The position numbers and the translations under genes were made by a program. A stretch of DNA of 7,175 bases from DATKMG01 sp035541995 (lineage in GTDB: Bacteria; Acidobacteriota; Terriglobia; Versatilivoradales; Versatilivoraceae): positions 1-7,175 of the forward strand of contig DATKMG010000592.1 in assembly GCA_035541995.1 (NCBI GenBank). Direction: 5' to 3'. Numbering within the stretch: the first letter of the stretch is position 1; each line of letters opens with the position of its first letter. The notes beneath the pieces were generated by a model. The model did not search any database. It saw nothing but the letters and a program-made list of their open reading frames with translations, and had not been told where the DNA came from. Positions 1 through 5,533 of the stretch are shown here, piece by piece.

Positions 1-261
1 AGGGCCTTCTCGAATTTTTTCAGCTTCGAACGCGGCGTGCCCACCAGATATTGCCCACCCCGTTTCCGCAGCGCTTCCAGATTGGCTTCGCTGACGATTC
101 CCCGGTCAAACACCCACACCCGCCGCGCCCGGCCGTATTTGCGCTCCACCATCCGCATCAGCCCTTCCAGCGTCGTTACATCACTGCGGTTCCCCTCCAG
201 GGTCTCGTAGCTCAAGGGAAATCCTTCCCCATTGACGATCAGGGCAATCACCACCTGCTTA
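1..261 (-). pseudogene. IS1634/IS4-type transposase, fragment beyond the RIT insertion (partial)
   Basis: Reading the - strand from 260 downward gives an open frame that starts KQVVIALIVNGEGFPLSYET and runs through LEGNRSDVTTLEGL, VWVFDRGIVSEANLEAL and YLVGTPRSKLKKFEKA to the window edge. This is the central catalytic part of a DDE transposase of the IS1634 group. The Asp of VFDRG is the expected second catalytic aspartate. The third catalytic residue (Glu) and the C-terminus lie outside the window. The fragment has no start of its own: its N-terminal half is at 3751-4037, on the far side of the RIT element. Joining the two pieces restores the motif RGYSRDHRPDCK-QVVIAL without a gap. The reading frame itself is undamaged here, so the insertion may be fairly recent. 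Family assignment is from remembered motifs, not a search. Confidence 0.85.
257..261. repeat. Junction pentamer GCTTA, left copy
   Basis: GCTTA here is repeated directly at 3746-3750. On the - strand it falls on the Cys-Lys-Gln codons of the interrupted transposase, which needs only one copy. It could be a 5-bp target duplication, or the strand-exchange overlap of a tyrosine recombinase crossover. The second fits the enzyme family better. Confidence 0.7.
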
Positions 262-286
262 TTATGTGGAGTTCCACATAATAAGC
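257..286. repeat. 30-bp palindrome at the left outer end of the RIT element
   Basis: Arms GCTTATTATGTGGA (257-270) and TCCACATAATAAGC (273-286) are exact reverse complements separated only by GT. The outer five bases (GCTTA) are the duplicated junction pentamer. The inner five bases (TAAGC) are the first bases of the left inverted repeat. The right end has no counterpart, so this extra 25 bp is left-specific. Two inward-facing arms around a tiny centre resemble a tyrosine recombinase core site. It could also form a hairpin in single-stranded DNA or RNA. Confidence 0.85.
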
Positions 287-318
287 ATTATGTTAGGCCT
301 CCCCTTATGTTGTGTTGA
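282..318 (+). repeat. RIT left terminal inverted repeat (37 bp)
   Basis: Begins TAAGCATTATGTTAGGCC and ends TTATGTTGTGTTGA. It matches the reverse complement of 3714-3750 at all 37 positions. It contains two direct copies of TTATGTT (288-294 and 305-311), starting 17 bp apart, around a GGCCTCCCC core. These are plausible paired recombinase-binding sites. Confidence 0.95.
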
Positions 319-466
319 TCTTGAAAGTTCCTCCGTTTCAACGATTTTGTGTCGCGGAGTAGCACATAAATCCTGCCCTTTGATGTCCATGTAGTTCCCT
401 CTTTCTATCGTTTGCCTCCTTGACAGCCATGACCAGAAGCATACTTCTCTCAAGGAGGGCATCGTC
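319..466 (+). promoter_or_regulatory. RIT left subterminal leader with possible ritA promoter
   Basis: This 148-bp stretch between the left repeat and the first recombinase has no convincing gene. A perfect TTGACA lies at 420-425, but the best -10 match (CATACT, 440-445) is only 14 bp away, so the promoter is weak or wrongly placed. A small inverted repeat, TTGAAA/TTTCAA, is at 321-326 and 336-341. A strong ribosome binding site (AAGGAGGG, 452-459) precedes the ATG at 467 by seven bases and fixes the start of the first gene. The operon might instead be driven from flanking DNA. Confidence 0.35.
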
Positions 467-1711
467 ATGTTTGAAGAATTATTCGAAGACCAACGAACTA
501 TCGCCCGTCACAAAAGCGCTCCCTATCAGGAAGAACGCCGTCGCTACCTGACGCACTGTGCGGAGCAAGGATACGCCCCTCTCAGTCTGGTATCACTCGC
601 CGAAGAACTCTTGTGGGTGGTGCGCAGCTTTGAGGCCTACCCGGACCTCCGAGTCAATCCAGATCAAATCAAGGCGGCAGCGGCCAAGTGGGTCCACAAT
701 CGATGGCGTCATGGCCGCCTGCGTCATGGCAAAGCCGCTTATAAACACTTCCGCGGTACAGCAACGCAATGGCTGCGATTCCTAGGGCGATTGATCCCCA
801 ATAAGGCACCAACCCGCTTTCAGGCGCTGTTGGACGACTATACACGTTGGATGGACCAAGAGCGCGGATTGACGTCACAAACTGTCGCAATGGAGTGCTC
901 TTCCATCGAACCTTTCCTGCGGTGGTATGAAACCAAGCGACAATCCCTCTCGGAAATCCAAGCCGCTGATATCGATGCGTACATGAAGGTCTGCGGCGAC
1001 AAAGGATGGGCTCGCTCTACGATGGCCCGATTCGCCACCACGCTCCGGTGCTTTTTCCGCTACGCCAGTGCTCAGGGACAGTGCCCTTCTTCCATGGTGG
1101 AAGCTGTCATAAGTCCCCGCGTTTATCAAAACGAAAGCCTGCCGCAAGGGCCAACCTGGGAAGAAGTCCGGCGTTTGCTGGCCAGCATGGACACCGATCG
1201 CCCCCGCGATATTCGAGATCGGGCGATGGCGATGCTCTTTGCCATTTATGGACTGCGCGCCAGCGAAGTGTCGGGACTTTGCTTGGAAGACATCCATTGG
1301 GAACAGGATCATATCCAGATTGCCCGCGCCAAACGTGGAGGCATGCGAACGTATCCTCTGATCCCCGTCGTGGGGAACGCCATTCTCCGTTATCTGCAGC
1401 AGGTCCGTGTAAAGTGCCCCCGCCGTGAGCTTTTCCTGACACTGACGATTCCTCATCGGCGCCTGGCCAGAAGCTCCCTTCATAAGGTCGTCGCTCCTCG
1501 TCTGCAAGCTTTGGGGGTTCGCTCGCCTCACCGGGGACCTCATTGCTTACGCCATGCCTGCGCCACGCATCTGGTTTCTGAGCACTTCTCATTGAAGGAA
1601 ATCGGCGATCACCTCGGACACCACCACCCTTCCGCCACCCGCACCTATGCCAAGGTGGATCTGGCTGGCTTGCGCCAGGTGGCCGCCTTCGATCTGGGAG
1701 GCCTCCTATGA
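467..1711 (+). CDS. ritA: Tyrosine recombinase, first of the RIT trio
   Basis: A 414-residue site-specific tyrosine recombinase acting on DNA, presumably at the element ends. The N-terminal region of about 110 residues is basic and unassigned; it makes this the longest of the three proteins. A SAM-like core-binding domain follows (about 120-215), then the catalytic domain (about 230-400). The full catalytic set is visible: R264 (YGLRASE), K289 (RAKRGG), H359 and R362 (HCLRHACATHL), H385 (GDHLGHHH) and the nucleophile Y394 (TRTYAKVD). The start at ATG 467 is supported by AAGGAGGG seven bases upstream. The stop overlaps the next start as ATGA, so translation of the second recombinase is probably coupled. 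By order and length it fits RitA. Which step of transposition it performs is not known from the sequence. Confidence 0.93.
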   Translation: MFEELFEDQRTIARHKSAPYQEERRRYLTHCAEQGYAPLSLVSLAEELLWVVRSFEAYPDLRVNPDQIKAAAAKWVHNRWRHGRLRHGKAAYKHFRGTATQWLRFLGRLIPNKAPTRFQALLDDYTRWMDQERGLTSQTVAMECSSIEPFLRWYETKRQSLSEIQAADIDAYMKVCGDKGWARSTMARFATTLRCFFRYASAQGQCPSSMVEAVISPRVYQNESLPQGPTWEEVRRLLASMDTDRPRDIRDRAMAMLFAIYGLRASEVSGLCLEDIHWEQDHIQIARAKRGGMRTYPLIPVVGNAILRYLQQVRVKCPRRELFLTLTIPHRRLARSSLHKVVAPRLQALGVRSPHRGPHCLRHACATHLVSEHFSLKEIGDHLGHHHPSATRTYAKVDLAGLRQVAAFDLGGLL

Positions 1712-2652
1712 AACTGATCGACGTCGCCAATGAGTTTTTGTCCGTCAAACGCTCGGTCGGCATGCGCTTTCGTAGCGAGGCCAGGGGCCTCAAGACTTTG
1801 TGCCGGCGGCTAGGGGACATGGATATGCGTGACATTGAACCTGCCCAAATCTGTGACTTCATCAATGGAAAAGGCCCTGTTACAGCGGCTTGGCATTACC
1901 GTTTCGGACTGCTTCGTCGATTCTATCGCTTCGCCCTCAGCCGAGGATATGTGTCCGCTACGCCTCTGCCGAAAATCGTTCCCAAACGACCTCCTCCCTG
2001 CCCGCCATACATCTACACCCTGGACGAACTGCGACGTTTGTTAGTCGCCATCCCTACCCTATGTTTCAAGAGGACTCCCTTCCTAGGCGAAGTTTTCCGG
2101 GCTCTGTTTTTGATGCTCTACGGGACAGGGCTGCGTATCCACGAAGCTGTTTCCCTTACCTTTGGAGACGTCGACTTGGTCGACCAGTTAATCACCGTAT
2201 ATAACACCAAGTTCTTCAAGTCGCGGCTAGTTCCGATCGGTCCGCGACTGGCGCAAGAGCTCAGTTCCTATGTCAAACAACGCTGGCCCAGTTCCAAGCC
2301 GCCCACGGCGGAATATCCTTTCTTCGCTTTGCGTAAGGGAACGTCCATATCCGATTCCTACGCCACCCGGATCTTTCGCAGGCTGCGCCGGATCACTGGG
2401 ATCAAACGAGCCGATGGTGCCCGCTACCAGCCTCGCGTTCACGATATTCGGCACACCGCAGCCGTGCACCGATTGGTGGCCTGGTATCGCCAAGGGGAGG
2501 ACGTCCAGCGTCTGCTGCCTCACCTGTCTACCTATCTGGGGCACGTCGACCTCGCCGCCACCCAACGTTACCTGAGCATGACCCCGGAACTTTTACGCGA
2601 AGCCAACCGTCGCTTCGAACACTATGCCTTTAAGGAGATCCCCCATGTTTGA
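1708..2652 (+). CDS. ritB: Tyrosine recombinase, second of the RIT trio
   Basis: A 314-residue tyrosine recombinase with a short core-binding region (about 1-90) and a catalytic domain (about 102-295). Catalytic residues are R143 (GTGLRIHEA), probably K168 (NTKFFKSRLVPIG), H245 and R248 (RVHDIRHTAAVH), H279 (YLGHVDL) and Y288 (ATQRYLSM). None is missing. The ATG at 1708 overlaps the previous stop by four bases. A GGGAGG at about 1697-1702 inside the end of the first gene gives it its own ribosome binding site. Its 3' end overlaps the third gene by eight bases. Between the HxxR box and the conserved His it has an insert rich in charged residues (WYRQGEDVQRLLPHLS), longer than in the other two proteins. 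Sequence divergence from its partners suggests a distinct role rather than a recent duplication. Confidence 0.93.
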   Translation: MKLIDVANEFLSVKRSVGMRFRSEARGLKTLCRRLGDMDMRDIEPAQICDFINGKGPVTAAWHYRFGLLRRFYRFALSRGYVSATPLPKIVPKRPPPCPPYIYTLDELRRLLVAIPTLCFKRTPFLGEVFRALFLMLYGTGLRIHEAVSLTFGDVDLVDQLITVYNTKFFKSRLVPIGPRLAQELSSYVKQRWPSSKPPTAEYPFFALRKGTSISDSYATRIFRRLRRITGIKRADGARYQPRVHDIRHTAAVHRLVAWYRQGEDVQRLLPHLSTYLGHVDLAATQRYLSMTPELLREANRRFEHYAFKEIPHV

Positions 2653-3640
2653 CTCTACGCTCATCGGTCCCTGGATTCGTCGTTTCTTGCTTGATCACCT
2701 GGTCACGGAACGCAACCTGACCCGCAATACCCAAGTCAGTTACCGCGACACAATGGCTTTGCTGTTACCCTTTGTCGCCACGAAAATCGGCAAGCCGATC
2801 GACAAGCTGTCCATCGAGGATCTTTCCCCGAACGTGGTCCGCCTCTTCTTGGCCCATCTGGAGCAGGAACGGAGATGTTCCATCGCCACGCGCAATCAGC
2901 GCCTGGCTCCGATCCATGCCCTGGCTCGCTTTATCGGGGACCGGAGTCCTGAACACGTGGCTTGGTGTACCTCCATACGCGCCGTCCCATTCAAAAAGGC
3001 ACCCAAAGCTGCCCTTGCTTACATGGAAAAATCCGAAATGGACACTCTTCTAGACACTCCAGATCGGGGAACGGTTCAGGGCCTGAGGGATTACGCTTTA
3101 TTGCTCTTCCTATACAATACGGGGGCACGAGCAGATGAGACCGCCCACCTGACGCTGGCTGACCTCAATCTGGGAGGTGCTTCGGCCGTCAAGATCCTGG
3201 GGAAAGGCGGAAGAACCCGTTTCTGTCCTCTCTGGACACTGACGGTTCATGTCCTTCGGTCCATCACCGCCGGACATGCTCCGCAAGAAGCTGTTTTCCT
3301 CAATCGGCTCCGACGGCCTATTACCCGCTTCGGCATCCATGCTTTGATCAAACGCTGCGCCCTGAAAGCCGCACAAAACACACCCACGCTTGGTGCCAAG
3401 GCGATCAGCCCACATACCATCCGTCATACGACGGCAGTCCATCTCCTGCGTGCAGGGGTTGACCTCAACACGATTCGTGCTTGGCTGGGCCACGTTTCAT
3501 TGGACACCACGAACGTCTATGCCGAAGTCGATCTGGAAATGAAAGCCAAGGCATTGGCCCATTGCGAAATCATGACCACTGTGCCAAAAGCCAGTTGGCA
3601 CCAAAACCAAGGCCTGATGGCGTTCCTCCGGGGACTCTGA
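2645..3640 (+). CDS. ritC: Tyrosine recombinase, third of the RIT trio
   Basis: A 331-residue tyrosine recombinase in the XerC/XerD-like mould. The core-binding domain spans about 8-100 (FLLDHLVTERNLTRNTQVSY) and the catalytic domain about 125-305. Catalytic residues are R162 (YNTGARADE), K187 (LGKGGRTR), H257 and R260 (SPHTIRHTTAVH), H283 (WLGHVSLDTT) and Y292 (NVYAEVD). I chose ATG 2645 rather than the in-frame ATG 2624. The former has AAGGAG (about 2632-2637) at normal spacing and the start MFDSTLIGPWIRRFL, while the latter would add seven residues lying deep in the previous gene. The eight-base overlap ATGTTTGA with the second gene implies translational coupling. The extension after the nucleophile (about 40 residues) is longer than a minimal recombinase needs. 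Confidence 0.93.
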   Translation: MFDSTLIGPWIRRFLLDHLVTERNLTRNTQVSYRDTMALLLPFVATKIGKPIDKLSIEDLSPNVVRLFLAHLEQERRCSIATRNQRLAPIHALARFIGDRSPEHVAWCTSIRAVPFKKAPKAALAYMEKSEMDTLLDTPDRGTVQGLRDYALLLFLYNTGARADETAHLTLADLNLGGASAVKILGKGGRTRFCPLWTLTVHVLRSITAGHAPQEAVFLNRLRRPITRFGIHALIKRCALKAAQNTPTLGAKAISPHTIRHTTAVHLLRAGVDLNTIRAWLGHVSLDTTNVYAEVDLEMKAKALAHCEIMTTVPKASWHQNQGLMAFLRGL

Positions 3641-3658
3641 TCCCTGAAAGGGAGTCCC
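3631..3658 (+). terminator. Possible hairpin at the end of the recombinase operon
   Basis: Two alternative stems overlap the last stop codon: GGGACTC (3631-3637) with GAGTCCC (3652-3658), or the tighter TCCCT (3641-3645) with AGGGA (3649-3653) around GAA. The sequence after it (TTATTTATG) is AT-rich but not a clean T-run, so intrinsic termination would be weak. Confidence 0.35.
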
Positions 3659-3713
3659 TTATTTATGTGGTGTTCACGGAGCAACCACATGGAGTTGCCC
3701 ACGGAGCCATGAT
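3659..3713. promoter_or_regulatory. RIT right subterminal region with ATGTGGT/ACCACAT inverted repeat
   Basis: ATGTGGT (3665-3671) and ACCACAT (3684-3690) form a 7-bp inverted repeat with a 12-base spacer, just inside the right terminal repeat. The half-site resembles the ATGTGGA/TCCACAT arms of the left-end palindrome. Both may be accessory recombinase-binding sites, placed inside the repeat on the right and outside it on the left. Confidence 0.4.
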
Positions 3714-3750
3714 TCAACACAACATAAGGGGAGGCCTAACATAATGCTTA
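3714..3750 (-). repeat. RIT right terminal inverted repeat (37 bp)
   Basis: Exact reverse complement of 282-318, ending ACATAATGCTTA at 3750. Interrupted-transposase codons begin at 3751. Reading the truncated transposase into this repeat adds about ten foreign residues, then a TGA at 3714-3716. Confidence 0.95.
3746..3750. repeat. Junction pentamer GCTTA, right copy
   Basis: Direct repeat of 257-261. It is also the outermost five bases of the right inverted repeat, so it cannot be assigned to element or target from this copy alone. Confidence 0.65.
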
Positions 3751-4037
3751 CAGTCCGGCCGATGATCGCGGCTGTACCCCCGCTGCATCAGGGGATTCTT
3801 CCCCGCTTCTCCTTCCACATAACTGCTGGTCAGATCATAGAGCAACACGTCAAATTCCGCCCCGAACAACTCCCCATAACGCTGTTTCAGGTGTCGCTCG
3901 ACTTGGGTCTTGTGCGGAATCAGCCGATCCAGACACCGGTACAACCGGGTGTGGTTGATCGTGCCTGCCGGAATTCTCAGCCCTGGCTCACTGTGCGACC
4001 TGTCGGTGTCGATGCAGAAACCAGAAATGAGCAACAA
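3751..4037 (-). pseudogene. IS1634/IS4-type transposase, N-terminal-side fragment
   Basis: The - strand frame from about 4037 to 3751 encodes RIPAGTINHTRLYRCLDRL, then PHKTQVERHLKQRYGELFGA, EFDVLLYDLTSSYVEGEA and QRGYSRDHRPDCK. The Asp in LLYDLTSSY is the expected first catalytic aspartate of an IS1634-type DDE transposase. The frame continues colinearly into 260-1 once the RIT element is removed. Recognisable similarity begins only near IPAGTIN (about 3975). The preceding residues do not look like the family, and the usual N-terminal 150 or more residues are absent. The gene was therefore probably already 5'-truncated, perhaps by the neighbouring remnant at 4079. It is broken twice and cannot make active transposase. 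Confidence 0.85.
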
Positions 4038-4078
4038 CTCACATGAGACAGCAGAAACAGCCAGGCATGTGCAGGGAA

Positions 4079-4324
4079 ACGGGGCCTTTGTCTTCTTTCT
4101 TCGGTGAATTACCGTTTCAATGGATCAGGCATCGCAACGCGATTGAAGGGACATACAGCGAGTTGGTTTGAGCGCATGGGCTCCGACGAGCCCTCTATCG
4201 GGGTCATCGAAAGGTGGGGCTGCAGAATTATCTGATCAGAGCCGCCTGTAACATCAAGCGTTGGGTGTGACGAGTGGCCTGGAAGATGAAGCAAACATCA
4301 GGTATCGCCCTCAATAGGGCTTAG
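4079..4324 (+). pseudogene. C-terminal remnant of an IS1182-like DDE transposase with two TGA codons
   Basis: One + strand frame reads WIRHRNAIEGTYSELV, stop, AHGLRRALYRGHRKVGLQNY, LIRAACNIKRWV, stop, RVAWKMKQTSGIALNRA, then TAG at 4322-4324. The pattern EGTxSELVxAHGLRRAxYRG followed by LQNYLIxAACNIKRW is typical of the C-terminal end of IS1182-like transposases, where the position before AHG is usually Arg. Both internal stops (TGA at 4169-4171 and 4268-4270) stand where Arg (CGA) would fit, so each is explained by one C-to-T change. The frame is otherwise intact across both stops. Upstream coding is lost at about 4079. The exact family (IS1182 versus a related IS5/IS4 group) is from memory. 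Confidence 0.8.
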
Positions 4325-4795
4325 AACGGAGAGCAACAATCCGGCCCGGGCGAGGCAAACAGTAAGATGTAAGCCCAAACGGAGTGCCTCAGGAATTTTA
4401 GCTCACCTTTTCCGCGGACTAATCACCCTGATCCGGCCAAGACCCTCATAAAATCAGGGGTTTCGTGGCAGTCTGACCCTAGGTCTGCTAGCACTAGGTC
4501 TGATGCTCAGATTTACACCAATGATGCGGTATCTCTCCACGAGGCGCTCAGCAAGGACGTTTCGAAGGGGTCCGCCCTTACAGTTGAACCCGATAGTGAG
4601 CCGGAGCCCGATCAAGGTCTCGCACAGCGACAGTCGGAAGGGAGGTTCGTGACCACTCAGCGGGACCAAATCTATGACCATACGTTTGAACGCTAAGACG
4701 GCTTGCTGCCTGGAAATGTCTGGATGTTTGCTCCTTTCAACTCTCTCCACTTTTTGGAGTGATGGCAAGATTGGAGGTAGATTTGTCATCCCTTC
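4325..4795. other. Intergenic stretch without a recognised gene
   Basis: Nothing recognisable is encoded here. An open - strand frame of 111 codons (4454-4789, ATG at 4789) begins MTNLPPILPSLQKVERVE and contains SLCETLIGLRLTIGFNCK. An open + strand frame without a start codon runs from about 4372 to a TAA at about 4696. Both cover the same DNA, match no family I know, and at most one could be real. Two direct copies of CTAGGTCTG lie at 4479-4487 and 4494-4502. The left part may include the lost terminal repeat of the transposase remnant that ends at 4324. Confidence 0.5.
4454..4789 (-). CDS. Doubtful hypothetical protein
   Basis: A 111-codon frame starting at ATG 4789, divergent from the antitoxin gene and overlapping its upstream region. 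No signal peptide, membrane helix or familiar motif is visible. The composition is Arg/Leu/Pro-rich, particularly in the last 15 residues (RPSASRPRVRLPRNP), which is more typical of an antisense or non-coding frame. No clear ribosome binding site. Included only because it is the longest frame in the gap. Confidence 0.2.
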   Translation of the reverse strand: MTNLPPILPSLQKVERVERSKHPDISRQQAVLAFKRMVIDLVPLSGHEPPFRLSLCETLIGLRLTIGFNCKGGPLRNVLAERLVERYRIIGVNLSIRPSASRPRVRLPRNP

Positions 4796-4812
4796 TGGAG
4801 TATAATTGGAGT
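4745..4812 (+). promoter_or_regulatory. Promoter and probable operator of the toxin-antitoxin operon
   Basis: A perfect -10 hexamer TATAAT (4801-4806) lies six bases before the antitoxin ATG (4813), so transcription should start at or within a base or two of the start codon. No good -35 is seen at 16-18 bp. The pentamer TGGAG occurs at 4755-4759, 4772-4776, 4796-4800 and 4807-4811, with an inverted copy CTCCA at 4745-4749. The last two direct copies extend to TGGAGTAT (4796-4803 and 4807-4814), spaced 11 bp apart, one helical turn, and flank the -10. This fits autorepression by a ribbon-helix-helix antitoxin, but the operator role is inference. Confidence 0.5.
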
Positions 4813-5046
4813 ATGAAAATCAAAACTTCAGTAACATTGTCACAAGACCTGCTTGGAGCCATCGATGGTCATCTTGACGAATACGACCAGAACCGCTCCT
4901 TATTTATGGAAGCCGCTGCTCGCCTCTTGATTGCTCATTTGGAGCTCAAACAACGAGATGCTCGAGATGCAGAGATCCTGCGTAAGTATGCCGACGAGTT
5001 CAACCGAGAGGCGAAGGACGCGCTGCTTTATCAGGTGCCGGTATGA
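4813..5046 (+). CDS. Antitoxin of a MazEF/PemIK-type module (ribbon-helix-helix-like)
   Basis: A 77-residue protein beginning MKIKTSVTLSQDLLGAIDGH. The short beta-strand-like start (KIKTSVTLS) followed by two helices (QDLLGAIDGHLDEY, then RSLFMEAAARLLIAHLELKQ) is the ribbon-helix-helix pattern: the strand contacts DNA and the helices dimerise. The charged C-terminal tail (about 50-77, KQRDARDAEILRKYADEFNR) would be the part that neutralises the toxin. I prefer ATG 4813 over the in-frame ATG 4759, because the fold starts at MKIKTSV and the TATAAT box is between the two ATGs. The stop overlaps the toxin start (ATGA, 5043-5046). The close GGAG at 4808-4811 is too near the ATG to act as a normal ribosome binding site. 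Expected role: bind the toxin and repress the operon. Confidence 0.82.
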   Translation: MKIKTSVTLSQDLLGAIDGHLDEYDQNRSLFMEAAARLLIAHLELKQRDARDAEILRKYADEFNREAKDALLYQVPV

Positions 5047-5369
5047 GGCGCGGCGACCTGTATCGAGTCCCCCGACCTCAAGCCAAGGATCCGAAGAGTC
5101 ACCGTATTTTTGTTGTCGTCAGCCGGCAAGTGCTAATTGACAGCGGCTTCAGCACAGTGATTTGTGCTCCCGTATACTCACGGCAAAGAGGTCTGGCAAC
5201 CGAGGTTCCCATCAGCATCGAGGAAGGGCTCAAGCACGAAAGCGCCATCTGCTGTGATGAATTGATCAGTCTCGAGAAGGTACGGCTGACGAACTATATT
5301 GGTTCGCTCACTCCCGAGAAGATCAGTCAATTGAACCACGCCCTTTCTATCGCGGTTGGACTCGCTTGA
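5043..5369 (+). CDS. MazF/PemK-family endoribonuclease toxin
   Basis: A 108-residue protein, the usual MazF size. The start MRRGDLYRV matches the family's RGD(I/L)(W/Y) opening strand. It is followed by RIFVVVSRQVLIDSG (R29 aligns with the catalytic-region Arg), STVICAPVYSRQRG (the usual V(I/V)xAP(I/L)TS loop, here with Tyr-Ser at 45-46 in place of Thr-Ser) and SAICCDELISLEKVRLTNYI (the RTIDKxRL-like strand). MazF toxins cut mRNA at short single-stranded motifs and halt translation; cleavage specificity cannot be read from sequence. Translation is coupled to the antitoxin by the ATGA overlap, which keeps the antitoxin first. No damage to the frame is visible, so the module is probably functional. 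It may help keep this island in the genome. Confidence 0.9.
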   Translation: MRRGDLYRVPRPQAKDPKSHRIFVVVSRQVLIDSGFSTVICAPVYSRQRGLATEVPISIEEGLKHESAICCDELISLEKVRLTNYIGSLTPEKISQLNHALSIAVGLA

Positions 5370-5394
5370 GCATCAAGAGTGCCCATGTGCTCAA
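5366..5394 (+). terminator. Weak hairpin at the end of the toxin gene
   Basis: TTGAGCA (5366-5372, spanning the toxin stop) pairs with TGCTCAA (5388-5394) around a 15-base loop. There is no T-run, so it is a poor intrinsic terminator. Confidence 0.25.
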
Positions 5395-5533
5395 TTCCGG
5401 AAGTCAGCGACGCCTCGTCAAGGCATTGGCGGAATCATACCGGCCGGAATTTCTTTTGGACTGACAATAGTTACAACGAGGGAAAGAGCCTCCGCCAACT
5501 AAACCGTTCGATTAGGAAACATTTTCGTAGAAT

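Larger units (their letters stand above)
257..3750 (+). mobile_element. RIT element (recombinase-in-trio), apparently complete
   Basis: Three consecutive tyrosine recombinase genes (467-1711, 1708-2652, 2645-3640) sit between perfect 37-bp inverted repeats (282-318 and 3714-3750). Three adjacent, overlapping, mutually different recombinases with no other cargo define the RIT class, which is described in several bacterial phyla. The outer limits are set by the interrupted transposase: host coding sequence ends at about 261 on the left and resumes at about 3751 on the right, with GCTTA at both junctions (257-261 and 3746-3750). All three recombinases keep the full set of catalytic residues and the ends are intact, so the element may still be mobile. 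What each of the three enzymes does has not, to my knowledge, been resolved for RIT elements. Confidence 0.9.

Noticed and set aside
51..281. A 76-codon + strand frame at the left edge
   Set aside because: It is antisense to the well-supported transposase fragment with the VFDRG motif.
262..468. A 68-codon - strand frame across the left subterminal region
   Set aside because: It spans the terminal repeat and palindrome, ends on the reverse complement of the first recombinase start, and has no recognisable motif.
875..1865. Long - strand open frames (222 and 252 codons) antisense to the first recombinase
   Set aside because: They lie opposite a gene with a complete catalytic set. Their composition is Arg/Pro/Gly-rich without any family motif, as expected for shadows of GC-rich coding DNA.
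2624..2644. Upstream ATG for the third recombinase
   Set aside because: ATG 2645 has a well-spaced AAGGAG and the usual short overlap with the preceding gene; the earlier ATG has no ribosome binding site.
3744..4107. + strand frames opposite the transposase fragment
   Set aside because: The - strand carries the LLYDLTSSY and RGYSRDHRPDCK motifs; the + frames carry none.
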